Translations under genes and position numbers: made by a program
Part shown: piece by piece, positions 36,193-44,983 of the stretch
Layout of the letters: every line of letters begins with the position of its first letter
Numbering within the stretch: the stretch's first letter is position 1
The notes under the pieces: generated by a model
Seen by the model: the letters and a program-made list of their open reading frames with translations, nothing else
Databases searched by the model: none
What the model was told of the DNA's origin: nothing
Assembly (NCBI RefSeq): GCF_900112365.1
Contig: NZ_FOLQ01000003.1
Coordinates: 434,001 to 498,000 of the forward strand
DNA: 64,000 bases
DNA from: Spirosoma endophyticum
GTDB lineage: Bacteria; Bacteroidota; Bacteroidia; Cytophagales; Spirosomataceae
Direction of reading: 5' to 3'

Positions 36193-36975
36193 ATGATTCA
36201 GATTACCTCCTGGTTTACCCTAAGCTTGACAGCGCTCTTATTTTTTATAGCCATTTTTGGGCGTTATGTCCTATTCTCGCTAGCCTTCTGGTGGCTCTTT
36301 GCGAACGGAAAGAATGACCAGAAAACGCGCCAGACCATACAGGTGCGTCCTGTTAAAACCGGACAGCAGTGGCGCGAAATTGGTTGGTCAGTGCTGACCT
36401 CCCTGATTTTTACGGCCATAGCCTCAGGCGTTATGGTAGCTTATCAGCACGGGTACACGAAGATTTACACAGATATCCATGCTTATGGGTTGGTTTGGTA
36501 TCCCGTCAGTATTGGGTTGGTATTACTCATCCATGAAACGTATTACTACTGGCTTCATCGGTGGATGCACCGCCCCGGTGTCTATCAGTGGGTTCATAAA
36601 GTCCATCATGATAGCCTAACGACTTCCCCCTGGACGGCCTTTTCGTTTCACCCGCTTGAGAGTACACTACAAGCGCTGGTCATACCTGCTTTGACCTTCG
36701 TGTTGCCCTTGCACAGTACGGCTGTCGGTCTTATTCTGATTATCATGACCTTTTCCGGGGCAATCAATCATTTGAATACGGAAATATACCCGCACGCGTT
36801 CGATCGACACTGGCTGGGTCGCTGGCTGATTGGAGCTACCCACCATAGCCTGCACCACAGCCAGTTTCGCTATAACTTTGGCCTGTATTTTACGTTCTGG
36901 GATAAATGGATGGATACCGAAAGTCCAGATTTCCACCGACTCTTTACCCAGAAAAGTAAGAAAGACCCCGTTTGA
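36193..36975 (+). CDS. Sterol desaturase / fatty acid hydroxylase family protein
   Basis: Membrane di-iron enzyme of 260 residues. Hydrophobic segments lie near 10-36, 64-84, 100-118 and 160-190. The histidine boxes that bind iron are complete: HETYYYWLHRWMH (from 114), HKVHH (135-139) and HHSLHH (217-222). The reaction is oxygen-dependent hydroxylation or desaturation of a lipid; the substrate is unknown, since bacterial members act on hopanoids, carotenoids or fatty acids. The stop is only 16 bp from the convergent aquaporin gene. Confidence 0.9.
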   Translation: MIQITSWFTLSLTALLFFIAIFGRYVLFSLAFWWLFANGKNDQKTRQTIQVRPVKTGQQWREIGWSVLTSLIFTAIASGVMVAYQHGYTKIYTDIHAYGLVWYPVSIGLVLLIHETYYYWLHRWMHRPGVYQWVHKVHHDSLTTSPWTAFSFHPLESTLQALVIPALTFVLPLHSTAVGLILIIMTFSGAINHLNTEIYPHAFDRHWLGRWLIGATHHSLHHSQFRYNFGLYFTFWDKWMDTESPDFHRLFTQKSKKDPV

Positions 36976-36991
36976 ATTAAATCGCTTGCCG

Positions 36992-37708
36992 TTACTTACT
37001 AACGCTGATTTCAACGGCGTTTTCAAAAACTCCTTTCCAGACGATTGCTGCCAAGATGCCGCCTAGAACCGGTGCGATCAAAAACAGCCAGAGTTGCTCC
37101 ATCGCTTTACCACCCGCAAAAAGAGCGGGTCCCAGGCTACGGGCCGGATTGACGGACGTACCGGTAATGGGAATCGCAACCAGGTGAATCAGCACCAGCG
37201 TCAGACCAATTGCCAGCCCTGCCATGGTCGGATTACCCCAGGTAGCCGTTGTCTTAAAAATGACCAGAATGAATAAAAACGTCATGACCGTTTCCGTTAT
37301 AAAGGCGGATTTCATACTGTAAGCGCCCAGATACCCTGGCCCCCAGCCATTAGAACCCAGCGCCCATTCCGTCATCATAAAACCGGGCGCCCCGCTCTGA
37401 ATGACATATAAAACCCCAGCAGCCAGCGTGGCCCCCATAAACTGAGCGATAATATAGCCGACTGCTGGACGTGGTTTAATTTTACCCGCCACCAGCATCG
37501 CAATCGTGATCGCTGGATTGATATGGCAACCCGAAATGGGCCCAATGGCGTAGGCCATCACCACTACGGATAGACCAAACGCAAACGAAATGCCCAGCAG
37601 GCCAATACCAACTGGTCCCGTTGATGTAATGCCGGATATACCTGCGGCTCCGCAACCAAACAGGACCAGCGAAAAGGTGCCGATGAACTCAGCCAGATTC
37701 TTTTTCAA
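36992..37708 (-). CDS. aqpZ: Aquaporin Z, water-selective channel
   Basis: Six-helix MIP-family channel of 238 residues. Two NPA boxes are at 64-66 (HINPA) and 187-189 (SVNPAR). Selectivity-filter residues F44, H175, T184 and R190 match the water-selective E. coli enzyme at an offset of one, so it should carry water and not glycerol. The start is a TTG at 37706-37708: the usual N-terminus KKNLAEFIGTF follows at once and the frame has a stop shortly upstream, with no ATG between. It is 39 bp after the barrel protein gene, probably in one operon. Confidence 0.94.
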   Translation of the reverse strand: MKKNLAEFIGTFSLVLFGCGAAGISGITSTGPVGIGLLGISFAFGLSVVVMAYAIGPISGCHINPAITIAMLVAGKIKPRPAVGYIIAQFMGATLAAGVLYVIQSGAPGFMMTEWALGSNGWGPGYLGAYSMKSAFITETVMTFLFILVIFKTTATWGNPTMAGLAIGLTLVLIHLVAIPITGTSVNPARSLGPALFAGGKAMEQLWLFLIAPVLGGILAAIVWKGVFENAVEISVSK

Positions 37709-37747
37709 GGAAAAAGTTGATTTAGTCGTGATAGTGCATCACGAAGG

Positions 37748-38296
37748 TTACTTTTTAAGACCGAAGTTCTTCGAAATCCCAAAGCCCGCACCGCTCCCAA
37801 ATGCTACGTGAAAACTGGTAGCTGATTCGGGGATGCCCGCAAATTTCTGTGAGCTAAAGCTGAGCGAGCCGAACGTAAAATTGAGGGCGAAACTATTTTT
37901 CAGATTCACTCCGATGGCGGGAAAGAGCGTTCCCTGGAAACCCGTATAAGATGTCGTATTGGTGGTTTCTCCAGATAAATAATTGGCATTGAACTGGCCA
38001 TAGATGGCAAATATACCGGCCAGCGGCTGGGTGTATCGAATGAATGGCCCGATGGCTACATTGGATGATTTATCAGTATCCTTTGCCCCATTCAGATTCA
38101 GATTTACCCCAGCCGTCCAGTGGTCGTTCCATTGATAACCAACGCCGGGTGCGAACGAATAATTAGTATAGGTAACCCCATTGACTTTTTGAGAATCGAA
38201 GCCTACATTTCCGTAGACCAGTAACGTATTACTTTGTGCTTTCACGCGTACTGTACTCATTGCTGCTATGAACAGCAGTAAACCTACTTTTTTCAT
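37748..38296 (-). CDS. Outer membrane beta-barrel protein, small
   Basis: Protein of 182 residues from ATG at 38294-38296, which gives a clean signal MKKVGLLLFIAAMSTVRVKAQ; the ORF continues 11 codons upstream. The mature part shows eight or so alternating strands (FAPGVGYQWNDHWTAGVNLNLN, AIGPFIRYTQ, IFAIYGQFNANY, FPAIGVNLKNSFALNFTFGSL), as in OmpA- or OmpW-like barrels, and ends FGISKNFGLKK. Its role may be a small-molecule porin or structural protein. It precedes aqpZ, so osmotic control is possible but unproven. Confidence 0.75.
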   Translation of the reverse strand: MKKVGLLLFIAAMSTVRVKAQSNTLLVYGNVGFDSQKVNGVTYTNYSFAPGVGYQWNDHWTAGVNLNLNGAKDTDKSSNVAIGPFIRYTQPLAGIFAIYGQFNANYLSGETTNTTSYTGFQGTLFPAIGVNLKNSFALNFTFGSLSFSSQKFAGIPESATSFHVAFGSGAGFGISKNFGLKK

Positions 38297-38482
38297 CGTC
38301 TTATTTAATACTACTGGGTGCTTGTTCAATTAAATTTGATCACCCTGTAGACGATAATAAAGTGAGAAGTAACAAAGAAAAGTAACCCCTGTCAGCTGTG
38401 ACAATTTCTTTATTTATTTGCTAGTGTATGCTCAATGTAGTATCAAAAAAAACTTCTTTTAGGTACGTTACTTTTGCCCACT

Positions 38483-38660
38483 TATCGAATCTAACTGATA
38501 GGTCGGTCAATCTTTTTCGTCAACGTTTTTGATACCGGAATAGAGAAAGACGAGTGTTTGGATGGTGAACCGGATTACCCGCTTTCTCGCTTGCTAAGAA
38601 ACATTAATAACAACTATTTCTGTTACAGCCAGTTCCTTTTAGGGACTGGCTGTTTTTATA
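38483..38660 (+). ncRNA. Candidate small RNA
   Basis: TACTTTTG at 38469-38476 matches the Bacteroidota -7 consensus TAnnTTTG. About 160 bp on, ACAGCCAG-TTCCT and AGGGA-CTGGCTGT (38635-38653) form a 13-bp stem with one wobble, followed by TTTTTA. No coding frame fits between them without running through the hairpin. A good -33 box is not evident, so the promoter is weakly supported. Confidence 0.3.
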
Positions 38661-38939
38661 AAGGGGCATATAGGTGTGTACTGAGAAATAAGCCTATCCG
38701 CTATTTGACAACAAGAATGGACGTGCGCGTGCTGGCCTATATAATACCTGGTACGTAGCATCGACCTGGAGTTATACGTCTATTTTACCTTGCCAATGGT
38801 TGGTCAGAAAGACGTAGCCGATCAAAAAACGAGCGATAGTCTGATTGATCAGAATACCTGATCGAAAGCGACATGGCCGCAAATCAGAATTAGCCCCTTA
38901 TCTTAACTGGATAATCTCTCCGGCTAAATCAGTAAAAAT

Positions 38940-38968
38940 GGTAGTAACATCCGTAATACGTATACCAG
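38940..38968 (+). promoter_or_regulatory. Shared 29-bp operator-like element, copy 1
   Basis: GGTAGTAA, three bases, CCGTAAT, two bases, then GTATACCAG. The element at 46981-47009 matches it at 24 of 29 positions, with every difference inside the two spacers. It lies about 107 bp before the damaged 2Fe-2S subunit gene and between arms of a 10-bp inverted repeat. The GGTA/TACC ends are partly symmetric, as in a dimeric regulator site. Confidence 0.6.
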
Positions 38969-39074
38969 CTACTACCATTGTAAAACAGATCTTTGTAAAG
39001 ATATCATCCGGTTTAAACCAGCTGATGGTAGCGACGATGGAACGCTTAATCTTATAAAATAAACTTATATACCT

Positions 39075-39530
39075 GTGGCAAAATTTAGCTTGAAAATCAA
39101 TGGATGAATCAGGCAGGTAGACGCCGACCCATCGACGCCCATGCTTTGGGTGCTACGTGATCATCTAGACCTGCCTGGCACCAAATACGGCTGTGGGATT
39201 GCCCAGTGCGGAGCCTGCAAGGTGCATCTGAACGGCGTGGCGGTACCTTCCTGTCAGCTACCTATTTCAGCAGTTGGCAAGCAGGCCATCACCACCATCG
39301 AAGGCTTGTCGGTCAATGGCGACCATCCGGTGCAAAAAGCGTGGCTGGAACACGACGTAGCACAATGTGGCTACTGCCAGGCTGGGCAAATCATGACGGC
39401 GGTAGCGTTATTGAAAGAGAACCCCAAGCCGAGTGACGCCGACATTGATTCGGCCATGAGTGGCAATATCTGTCGGTGTGGCACATACCTACGTATCAGA
39501 GAAGCTATTAAATCAGTCGCGAAGAAATAA
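39075..39530 (+). pseudogene. 2Fe-2S subunit of an IorAB-type molybdenum hydroxylase, with early in-frame stop
   Basis: The reading frame of the 2Fe-2S subunit can be followed from GTG at 39075 (GCA AAA TTT AGC TTG AAA ATC AAT GGA) into TGA at 39105-39107, then on without a shift through [11 protein letters not shown] to [19 protein letters not shown]. The family normally has this first strand, so a nonsense change after codon 10 is the simplest reading. An ATG at 39141 could restart a 129-residue protein keeping all eight cysteines ([21 protein letters not shown]), so some function is possible. The usual ACTVH is ACKVH here. It would pass electrons from the molybdenum subunit that follows after 35 bp. 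Confidence 0.75.
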
Positions 39531-39565
39531 TACCCTGGGTTCAACTTGTAAACAGAACCTTTCCC

Positions 39566-41833
39566 ATGACTACTGGTAAAACTACATATAACAGGCGTTC
39601 CTTCTTAAAGGCATCGCTTCTCTCAGGTGGTGGCCTAATGCTCAGCGTTAGCTGGTTATCGAGCGTAAAGGCCGCCGACAAAATGGAAGCCTTGAACTTG
39701 CCGGAGCAGTGGGCTCAACTGAACGGCTATATTCATATTACGCCCGACAATGTTATCAAACTCATTTGTCCTAACCCGGAGTTTGGCCAGAACGTAATGA
39801 CTGCGCTGCCGATGATGGTGGCCGAAGAACTGGATGCAGACTGGAAAAACGTAGTCGTTGACATGGGTCCGCACGACAACACGAAATTAGGCCCTCAATT
39901 TACGGGGGGCAGTAATTCGATCCGGATGTATTGGAAACCACTCCGCGAAGCCGGGGCAGCCGCCCGACAAATGTTGCGCGAGGCAGCCGCCCAAAGCTGG
40001 AGTGTGCCGGTCGAAGAGGTGATCACTAAAGCGGGCGTATTGTCTCATTCGAGCGGCAAATCGGCCAAGTATGGTGAAATGGCCAGTAAAGCCGCTACTC
40101 TGACGGTGCCGAAAGGCATGAAACTGAAAGCCTCGAAAGATTTCTCGATCGTACGGAAATCTCAGAAAAATGTTGAGGGGAAAAAAATAGTAACCGGCAA
40201 ACCACTTTTTGGATTGGATTATCGGGCCGACGGTATGTTAATTGCCATGATTCAGCATCCGCCTGCCTTCGGCATGAAACTTAAATCGTTCGATGCCTCA
40301 CAAACCCTTAAAATGTCGGGCATCACTGATGTTTTCAACCTGAAATTGTATGAAGACAATTTCGAGCAGGGCGGTTTCGATACCCGTACGTTCAACGATT
40401 TACTGGTTGTGGTGGGCAAAAGCACCTGGGAAGTCATGAATGCCCGCAAAAAGCTACTCGCCCAGTGGGAGCCTGCCGGCGATACCAAAGATACCATGAG
40501 CGGCAGGGGCGGAAAACGAGAGGTTACTGTTCCGGGCGGGCTGGAAAGTACCAGTGCCCAGCTTGAAAAAATGCAGGAACAGGCCAAAAAGCCGGCTCAA
40601 CAATTACGAAAAGACGGTGACCCCGAAACGGCGTTCAAAAATGCGGCTCAGATTATCGAGCGCACTTACAATGCCCCTTTCCTGGCCCATAACTGCATGG
40701 AACCGATGAATTTCTTCGCCCATGTTACGGATGAAAAAGCCCTGTTGGTAGGTCCTTTGCAAGCACCGGGCTGGGTAGAACCTACGCTATCAAAACTATT
40801 AAACCTGCCTGCCGACAAGATTGAGATGCAGATGACTCGGATGGGTGGGGGCTTTGGGCGGAGAGCGTATGGCCATTATCTCAGCGAAGCGGCTCTGATC
40901 TCGAAGAAAGCCAAAGCGCCGATCAAACTGATTTATACCCGCGAAGACGACATGACCTACGGCATCTATCGTCCGATGTACACCGCTACGTATCGGGCTG
41001 CTTTAGATGCTAATAAAAACCTGATCGGTTTCCATGTGAAAGGGGGTGGCATACCGGAACATGCCATACATGCCAACCGATTCCCGGCCGGAGCGGTTGA
41101 GAATTACCTGGCCGAAGGCTGGGAGATTCCGTCCAATATAACCATTGGTGCCTTCCGTGCTCCGCGTTCCAACTTCAACGCGGCCGCCGAACAATCCTTC
41201 CTGGATGAAGTGGCCGAGGCTATGGGGAAAGACCCCATCGAGTTCAGACTGGAGCTTTTGAAACGGGCCAGGGAAAATCCGGTGGGAAAAAATAATGAAT
41301 ATGACCCCGACCGGTATGCGGGTGTGCTGACGCTGGTGCGCGACAAGTCGGGCTGGAACAAGGCAGATGTCGCCACGCCGGGCAAAGAGACGTACCATCG
41401 CGGGGTTGCCGCTTATTTCTGCCATAACTCGTATGCAGCGCACGTAGTCGACATGGTGACCCGCGATGGTCAACCCTACGTTGAGCGGGTATTCAGTGCT
41501 ATAGACTGTGGTATTGTGGTCAACCCCGATGCGGCCAAAAATATGGTGCAGGGGGCCGTGGTCGATGGGATCGGCAATGCGTTCTACGGGGCTCTGACGC
41601 ACAAAAATGGAGCACCCGAGCAAAGTAACTTCCATAATTACCGGATCATTCGGCATAACGAAGCCCCTAAACAGATTGACGTTCACTTCGTGGAAAATGA
41701 CATCGATCCAACCGGCTTAGGCGAACCCCCCTTTCCGCCTGTATTTGGCGCGGTGGCCAACGCATTGTATAAAACCACCGGCAAACGGCAGTATAACCAA
41801 CCGTTTAAGCCCGAACTAGATAAGCGGATTTAG
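39566..41833 (+). CDS. Molybdopterin-binding subunit, isoquinoline 1-oxidoreductase beta-like
   Basis: Xanthine dehydrogenase-family large subunit of 755 residues with a twin-arginine signal (YNRRSFLKASLLSGGG), so the enzyme is exported folded. The molybdenum cofactor region holds MGGGFGRRAYGHYLSEAALI at about 425-444 and a late GLGEPPFPPVFGAVANA. A LAHNCMEPMNFFAHV segment supports the IorB type. It hydroxylates an N-heterocycle or aldehyde with water as oxygen source; the true substrate is unknown. Its partner subunit just upstream has a premature stop, so the complex may be inactive or rely on re-initiation. Confidence 0.92.
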   Translation: MTTGKTTYNRRSFLKASLLSGGGLMLSVSWLSSVKAADKMEALNLPEQWAQLNGYIHITPDNVIKLICPNPEFGQNVMTALPMMVAEELDADWKNVVVDMGPHDNTKLGPQFTGGSNSIRMYWKPLREAGAAARQMLREAAAQSWSVPVEEVITKAGVLSHSSGKSAKYGEMASKAATLTVPKGMKLKASKDFSIVRKSQKNVEGKKIVTGKPLFGLDYRADGMLIAMIQHPPAFGMKLKSFDASQTLKMSGITDVFNLKLYEDNFEQGGFDTRTFNDLLVVVGKSTWEVMNARKKLLAQWEPAGDTKDTMSGRGGKREVTVPGGLESTSAQLEKMQEQAKKPAQQLRKDGDPETAFKNAAQIIERTYNAPFLAHNCMEPMNFFAHVTDEKALLVGPLQAPGWVEPTLSKLLNLPADKIEMQMTRMGGGFGRRAYGHYLSEAALISKKAKAPIKLIYTREDDMTYGIYRPMYTATYRAALDANKNLIGFHVKGGGIPEHAIHANRFPAGAVENYLAEGWEIPSNITIGAFRAPRSNFNAAAEQSFLDEVAEAMGKDPIEFRLELLKRARENPVGKNNEYDPDRYAGVLTLVRDKSGWNKADVATPGKETYHRGVAAYFCHNSYAAHVVDMVTRDGQPYVERVFSAIDCGIVVNPDAAKNMVQGAVVDGIGNAFYGALTHKNGAPEQSNFHNYRIIRHNEAPKQIDVHFVENDIDPTGLGEPPFPPVFGAVANALYKTTGKRQYNQPFKPELDKRI

Positions 41834-41863
41834 GGCTCATCTGCATAGACTGACTTTAGCGTC

Positions 41864-41912
41864 AAAAAGAGTAGCCGACCGCAATGTTTTTTTGCGGTCG
41901 GCTACTCTTTTT
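41864..41912. terminator. Bidirectional intrinsic terminator
   Basis: A perfect 20-bp inverted repeat (41864-41883 and 41893-41912) with core GTAGCCGACCGC. Flanking A and T runs give a U tract on both strands. It separates the convergent hydroxylase and aldo/keto reductase genes. Confidence 0.9.
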
Positions 41913-41940
41913 AATTAGGACTACACCCGGAAAGGATCGT

Positions 41941-42933
41941 TTACCGATTTAGGGCATTCATAAATCGTTCCGGATAGCGAGTTCCTGAAACGATTCCCGC
42001 TGGCATAATCGCTTCAATGCTTTGTAAATCCTCCTGGGTAAGTATTACGTTTTCAGCAGCACTATTTTCCTCAAGATGGTTGATACGTTTGGAACCGGGG
42101 ATGGTAATAATATCGTCGCCCTGGGCGAGTACCCAGGCAAGTGCTAACTGAGCCGGTGTACAGCCTTTTGCAGTGGCCAGCGTTTTAATCGTTTCAACTA
42201 ACTCCAGGTTTTTAAAGAAATTATCACCCTGGTAGCGGGGCATGTTGACACGACTGTCTTTGATATCTTCCGGCTTCTTGAATTCACCGCTTAGAAAACC
42301 TCGACTTAGCGGGGCATACGCTACCAGGCCGATCCCCAATTGCCGAATGGTTGGCAGAATTTGGGCTTCAATGTCGCGGCTCCAGAGCGAGTACTCGATC
42401 TGTAAGGCAGTTATAGAACAGACGGTAGCCGCTTTGCGAATCGAATCGACCGATGCTTCCGAGAGGCCAACGTAGCGAATTATCCCTTTTTGGACTAAGT
42501 CGGAAAGTGCGCCGATCGTTTCTTCGATTGGAACAGCCGGATCTACCCGTGCCTGCGTGTAGAGATCGATATAATCCGTTTTGAGACGGCGGAGACTGTA
42601 AAAAACCGCGTTGCGAAGGTAATCGGGATGGCCACTGATTGGACCAGGCCCCATTGCCCCGTTAGGTCCGGGAGCATATAATTGCCCTGTTTTTACCGAG
42701 AGAAAGGCTTTGTTCCGTTTACCGTTGATAGCTTTGGAGATTAGCTCCTCGTTGTGGCCAACCGCATAGTAATCGGCCGTGTCTAAAAAGTTGTTTCCCA
42801 GTTCGAGGGCCCTTTCGATGGTGGAGATCGCTTCTTTTTCATCGGATTGCCCGTAAGCACCCGACATACCCATACAACCTAACCCTATCGCCGATACGGA
42901 CGGGCCGTTTGTTCCTAGTTCTCTGTTCATCAT
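41941..42933 (-). CDS. Aldo/keto reductase
   Basis: NADPH-dependent reductase of 330 residues from ATG at 42931-42933 (a second ATG follows at once; the longer ORF start is unlikely). The barrel begins RELGTNGPSVSAIGLGCMGMSG. Asp and Tyr of the tetrad are in DTADYYAVG and Lys in LSVKTG. The usual catalytic His position is Ala (LYTQARVDP); I recall a subgroup with ARLDP or ARVDP here, so this is probably family style, not damage. An AraC regulator gene lies immediately upstream on the same strand and probably controls it. Confidence 0.9.
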   Translation of the reverse strand: MMNRELGTNGPSVSAIGLGCMGMSGAYGQSDEKEAISTIERALELGNNFLDTADYYAVGHNEELISKAINGKRNKAFLSVKTGQLYAPGPNGAMGPGPISGHPDYLRNAVFYSLRRLKTDYIDLYTQARVDPAVPIEETIGALSDLVQKGIIRYVGLSEASVDSIRKAATVCSITALQIEYSLWSRDIEAQILPTIRQLGIGLVAYAPLSRGFLSGEFKKPEDIKDSRVNMPRYQGDNFFKNLELVETIKTLATAKGCTPAQLALAWVLAQGDDIITIPGSKRINHLEENSAAENVILTQEDLQSIEAIMPAGIVSGTRYPERFMNALNR

Positions 42934-42996
42934 CCTGATTAATAGTATGAGAACAAAAGTCTGGAGAACACCCGAGAAGGAACCGGACAAAACGTA

Positions 42997-43854
42997 TTAG
43001 TTTCCTGACAAATCCTGAACGAAGGTGGCTATGGTTTGGCCCGTTACTTTTTTAAACAACCGGGAGAAGTAGTCAGGATCGTTGAAACCCAGGTCGTAGG
43101 CGAGTTCCTTGATGGAGCTTTCTGCATAATAGAGACGACGTTTAGCTTCCAGTATGAGCCGGTTGGTGATGAACTCTTTAGGGGAAAGCCCGGAGTAGTA
43201 CTTAACGATGGTATATAAACTATTGGTGTTGAGGGCCAGTTTCTGGGCAATATCCTGGATGGTTATATGATCGGTGAGGTTGTCCTCGACTAAGAGTTTA
43301 AACCGGATGTAGGTAGAAAGTTTACCGTCGGCGGGACGTTTATCGGTGGAGAAATAAGCCATATTGATTTCGGTCAACAGGCTATTGAGGTGAGCCAGGA
43401 TAAGCTCGGGCTCCGTATCTACCGCACTTAATACGTTAAGTAGTATGTCGAAGATGGATTTTAATCGGGCAGCCGCCGATGTGGTGAACTCTATTTTTTG
43501 GTTGTTGAACGGGTTGACAAGGAAGTGGTATTGTTTGGGCAATAAGGATAGGCAGTTTTCATCAAAACCCAGCTTAACATAGTTGGTACCTTCTTTCGTA
43601 GCCGGTAACCGATGAATCTGGTGTGGTAAGATAAAAAGGAGTTCGTTGGCGTTTACATCGAATTGCTGGAGATCGACCCCATGATGGGTGTGGCCTTCCA
43701 GCATAAAGAGAAAAAAATAGTAGGGTTTGCGGTGAGTAAGGCCATATTGTTGGGAAAGTTCAGGAGGAAGGTGGCCGAACGTAGGTGAAATAATACGGAT
43801 GGCAAGTTTGTTGTTTTGTCTGTTAAGAGTAAGCAGTGATTCAATGGCTTGCAT
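42997..43854 (-). CDS. AraC family transcriptional regulator
   Basis: Protein of 285 residues: an N-terminal cupin-like sensing half (KPYYFFLFMLEGHTHHGVDLQ, NELLFILPHQIHRLP) and two C-terminal helix-turn-helix motifs (ITIQDIAQKLALNTNSLYTIVKYYSGLSPKEFI, then IKELAYDLGFNDPDYFSRLFKKVTGQTIATF). It binds DNA as a dimer and responds to an unknown small molecule. It ends 63 bp before the aldo/keto reductase gene. Its N-terminal half is unlike that of the other two AraC proteins here, so the signal may differ. Confidence 0.92.
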   Translation of the reverse strand: MQAIESLLTLNRQNNKLAIRIISPTFGHLPPELSQQYGLTHRKPYYFFLFMLEGHTHHGVDLQQFDVNANELLFILPHQIHRLPATKEGTNYVKLGFDENCLSLLPKQYHFLVNPFNNQKIEFTTSAAARLKSIFDILLNVLSAVDTEPELILAHLNSLLTEINMAYFSTDKRPADGKLSTYIRFKLLVEDNLTDHITIQDIAQKLALNTNSLYTIVKYYSGLSPKEFITNRLILEAKRRLYYAESSIKELAYDLGFNDPDYFSRLFKKVTGQTIATFVQDLSGN

Positions 43855-43971
43855 GAGGTAAAAGTACTGGAAATAAGCAGGGATTACGAAGCAGAGACGT
43901 ACTTTCGGAAGTCCATATCGGCATCTGACTTAGCGCGATTGATCAGGGCATTATGAATTACCATAGTCTGT

Positions 43972-44892
43972 TTAATTGAACGATCGTCTGAATTCCAGGG
44001 GTGATAGATTGGTTTTCGTTTTAAAGAATTTACTGAACGATTGTGAGTGCTCGAATCCCAATGCATAAGCCACTTCGCTTACCGATAGATTGGTAGTAGA
44101 CAGCTTTTCTTTTGCCTTCTCAATCAGTTTATCATGAATATAGTGCTGTGCATTCTGGCCGATCAACGACCGCAGCATATCACTTAAATAACTGGGCGAC
44201 AGGTTTAATTGCTCCGCGAGGTAGCCGACGGTTGGCAATCCCTGGCTTAATAAGGTTTCATTGGCAAAATAATGATCCACAATCGCTTCCAGGTTTTGTA
44301 GGAGAGTGTGGTTTACGGCTTTGCGGGTGATGAACTGACGCTTGTAAAAACGATTCGCATAGTTCATCAATAGCTCAATTTGAGAAATAACAACATCCTG
44401 GCTGAAATCGTCGATTCGGCTGTTCAGTTCTTTTTCGATCATTTTAAAGATCTCAATGATCGTTCCTTTTTCCTCTTCCGAAAGATGCAGCGTTTCATGG
44501 GTCGAATACGAGAAGAAGCCATACTGCTTCATGGTTTTGGCCTGAGGATACCCCAAAAAGAAATCCGGATGAATGAGCAGCGTATACTGCGAACAGATGC
44601 TGCCATCGTTGTCATTGCTGCCGATTACCTGGCCTGGAGCAGCGAATAACAAACCACCTTCATCAAAATCATAATAACTCTGGCCGTACTTTAATCGGCC
44701 GCTGAGTTTTGGTTTGTACGATATTTTATAGAAACCCAGTACATGAGCGCCAGGTAGTGCATTCATGGCGACGGGGTCGTGAACACCGTTGATCAGACTG
44801 ACCAGCGGATGTTTAGGCTGTGGCAAACCAAAGGCCCGGTGCGCGTCGGTTAGCGATTCAATTTTATAAGGGCTGTTTTCTTCTTTTTTCAT
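43972..44892 (-). CDS. AraC family transcriptional regulator
   Basis: Protein of 306 residues. The N-terminal sensing domain holds HPLVSLINGVHDP and YDFDEGGLLFAAPGQVIG; the C-terminal DNA-binding part has PTVGYLAEQLNLSPSYLSDMLRSLIGQNAQHYI and VSEVAYALGFEHSQSFSKFFKTKTNLSPLEFR. It is a paralog of the regulator at 45999-46901, with the same layout and matching blocks such as FFSY-S-E-LHLS. The SDR gene precedes it on the same strand with a hairpin in the gap (44910-44945), so it may have its own promoter. Confidence 0.92.
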   Translation of the reverse strand: MKKEENSPYKIESLTDAHRAFGLPQPKHPLVSLINGVHDPVAMNALPGAHVLGFYKISYKPKLSGRLKYGQSYYDFDEGGLLFAAPGQVIGSNDNDGSICSQYTLLIHPDFFLGYPQAKTMKQYGFFSYSTHETLHLSEEEKGTIIEIFKMIEKELNSRIDDFSQDVVISQIELLMNYANRFYKRQFITRKAVNHTLLQNLEAIVDHYFANETLLSQGLPTVGYLAEQLNLSPSYLSDMLRSLIGQNAQHYIHDKLIEKAKEKLSTTNLSVSEVAYALGFEHSQSFSKFFKTKTNLSPLEFRRSFN

Positions 44893-44909
44893 AGCTCAGT
44901 ACATAAAAC

Positions 44910-44945
44910 ATGATAACCGAAAGTAGGCTAACGATCGGTTATCAT
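44910..44945 (-). terminator. 11-bp inverted repeat between the SDR and AraC genes
   Basis: ATGATAACCGA at 44910-44920 pairs perfectly with 44935-44945, leaving a 14-base loop. It is 38 bp after the SDR stop codon and 18 bp before the AraC start. GTTTTATG follows on the minus strand. It could be a terminator or an operator for the regulator's own gene. Confidence 0.5.
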
Positions 44946-44983
44946 GGATGCTTTATCAAGCAATTTTTCTGCGGCCGGGTTCC

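Larger units (their letters stand above)
38297..39074. other. Long intergenic region, 778 bp
   Basis: This lies between the barrel gene (minus) and the molybdenum hydroxylase genes (plus). It holds a possible short RNA with promoter and terminator (38469-38660), the regulatory element at 38940-38968 and a 10-bp inverted repeat around it (38937-38946 with 38970-38979). I see no protein gene that I can support. Confidence 0.55.

Noticed and set aside
38558..38758. Plus-strand ORF of 66 codons
   Set aside because: It reads straight through the strong hairpin at 38635-38653; the hairpin is better explained as a terminator.
39141..39530. Plain intact CDS for the 2Fe-2S subunit
   Set aside because: The frame upstream clearly encodes the missing family N-terminus, so a simple intact gene starting at 39141 is less likely than a nonsense change.
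41941..42933. Aldo/keto reductase as a dead enzyme because its catalytic His is Ala
   Set aside because: The ARVDP context seems usual for a subgroup of the family and the rest of the protein is intact.
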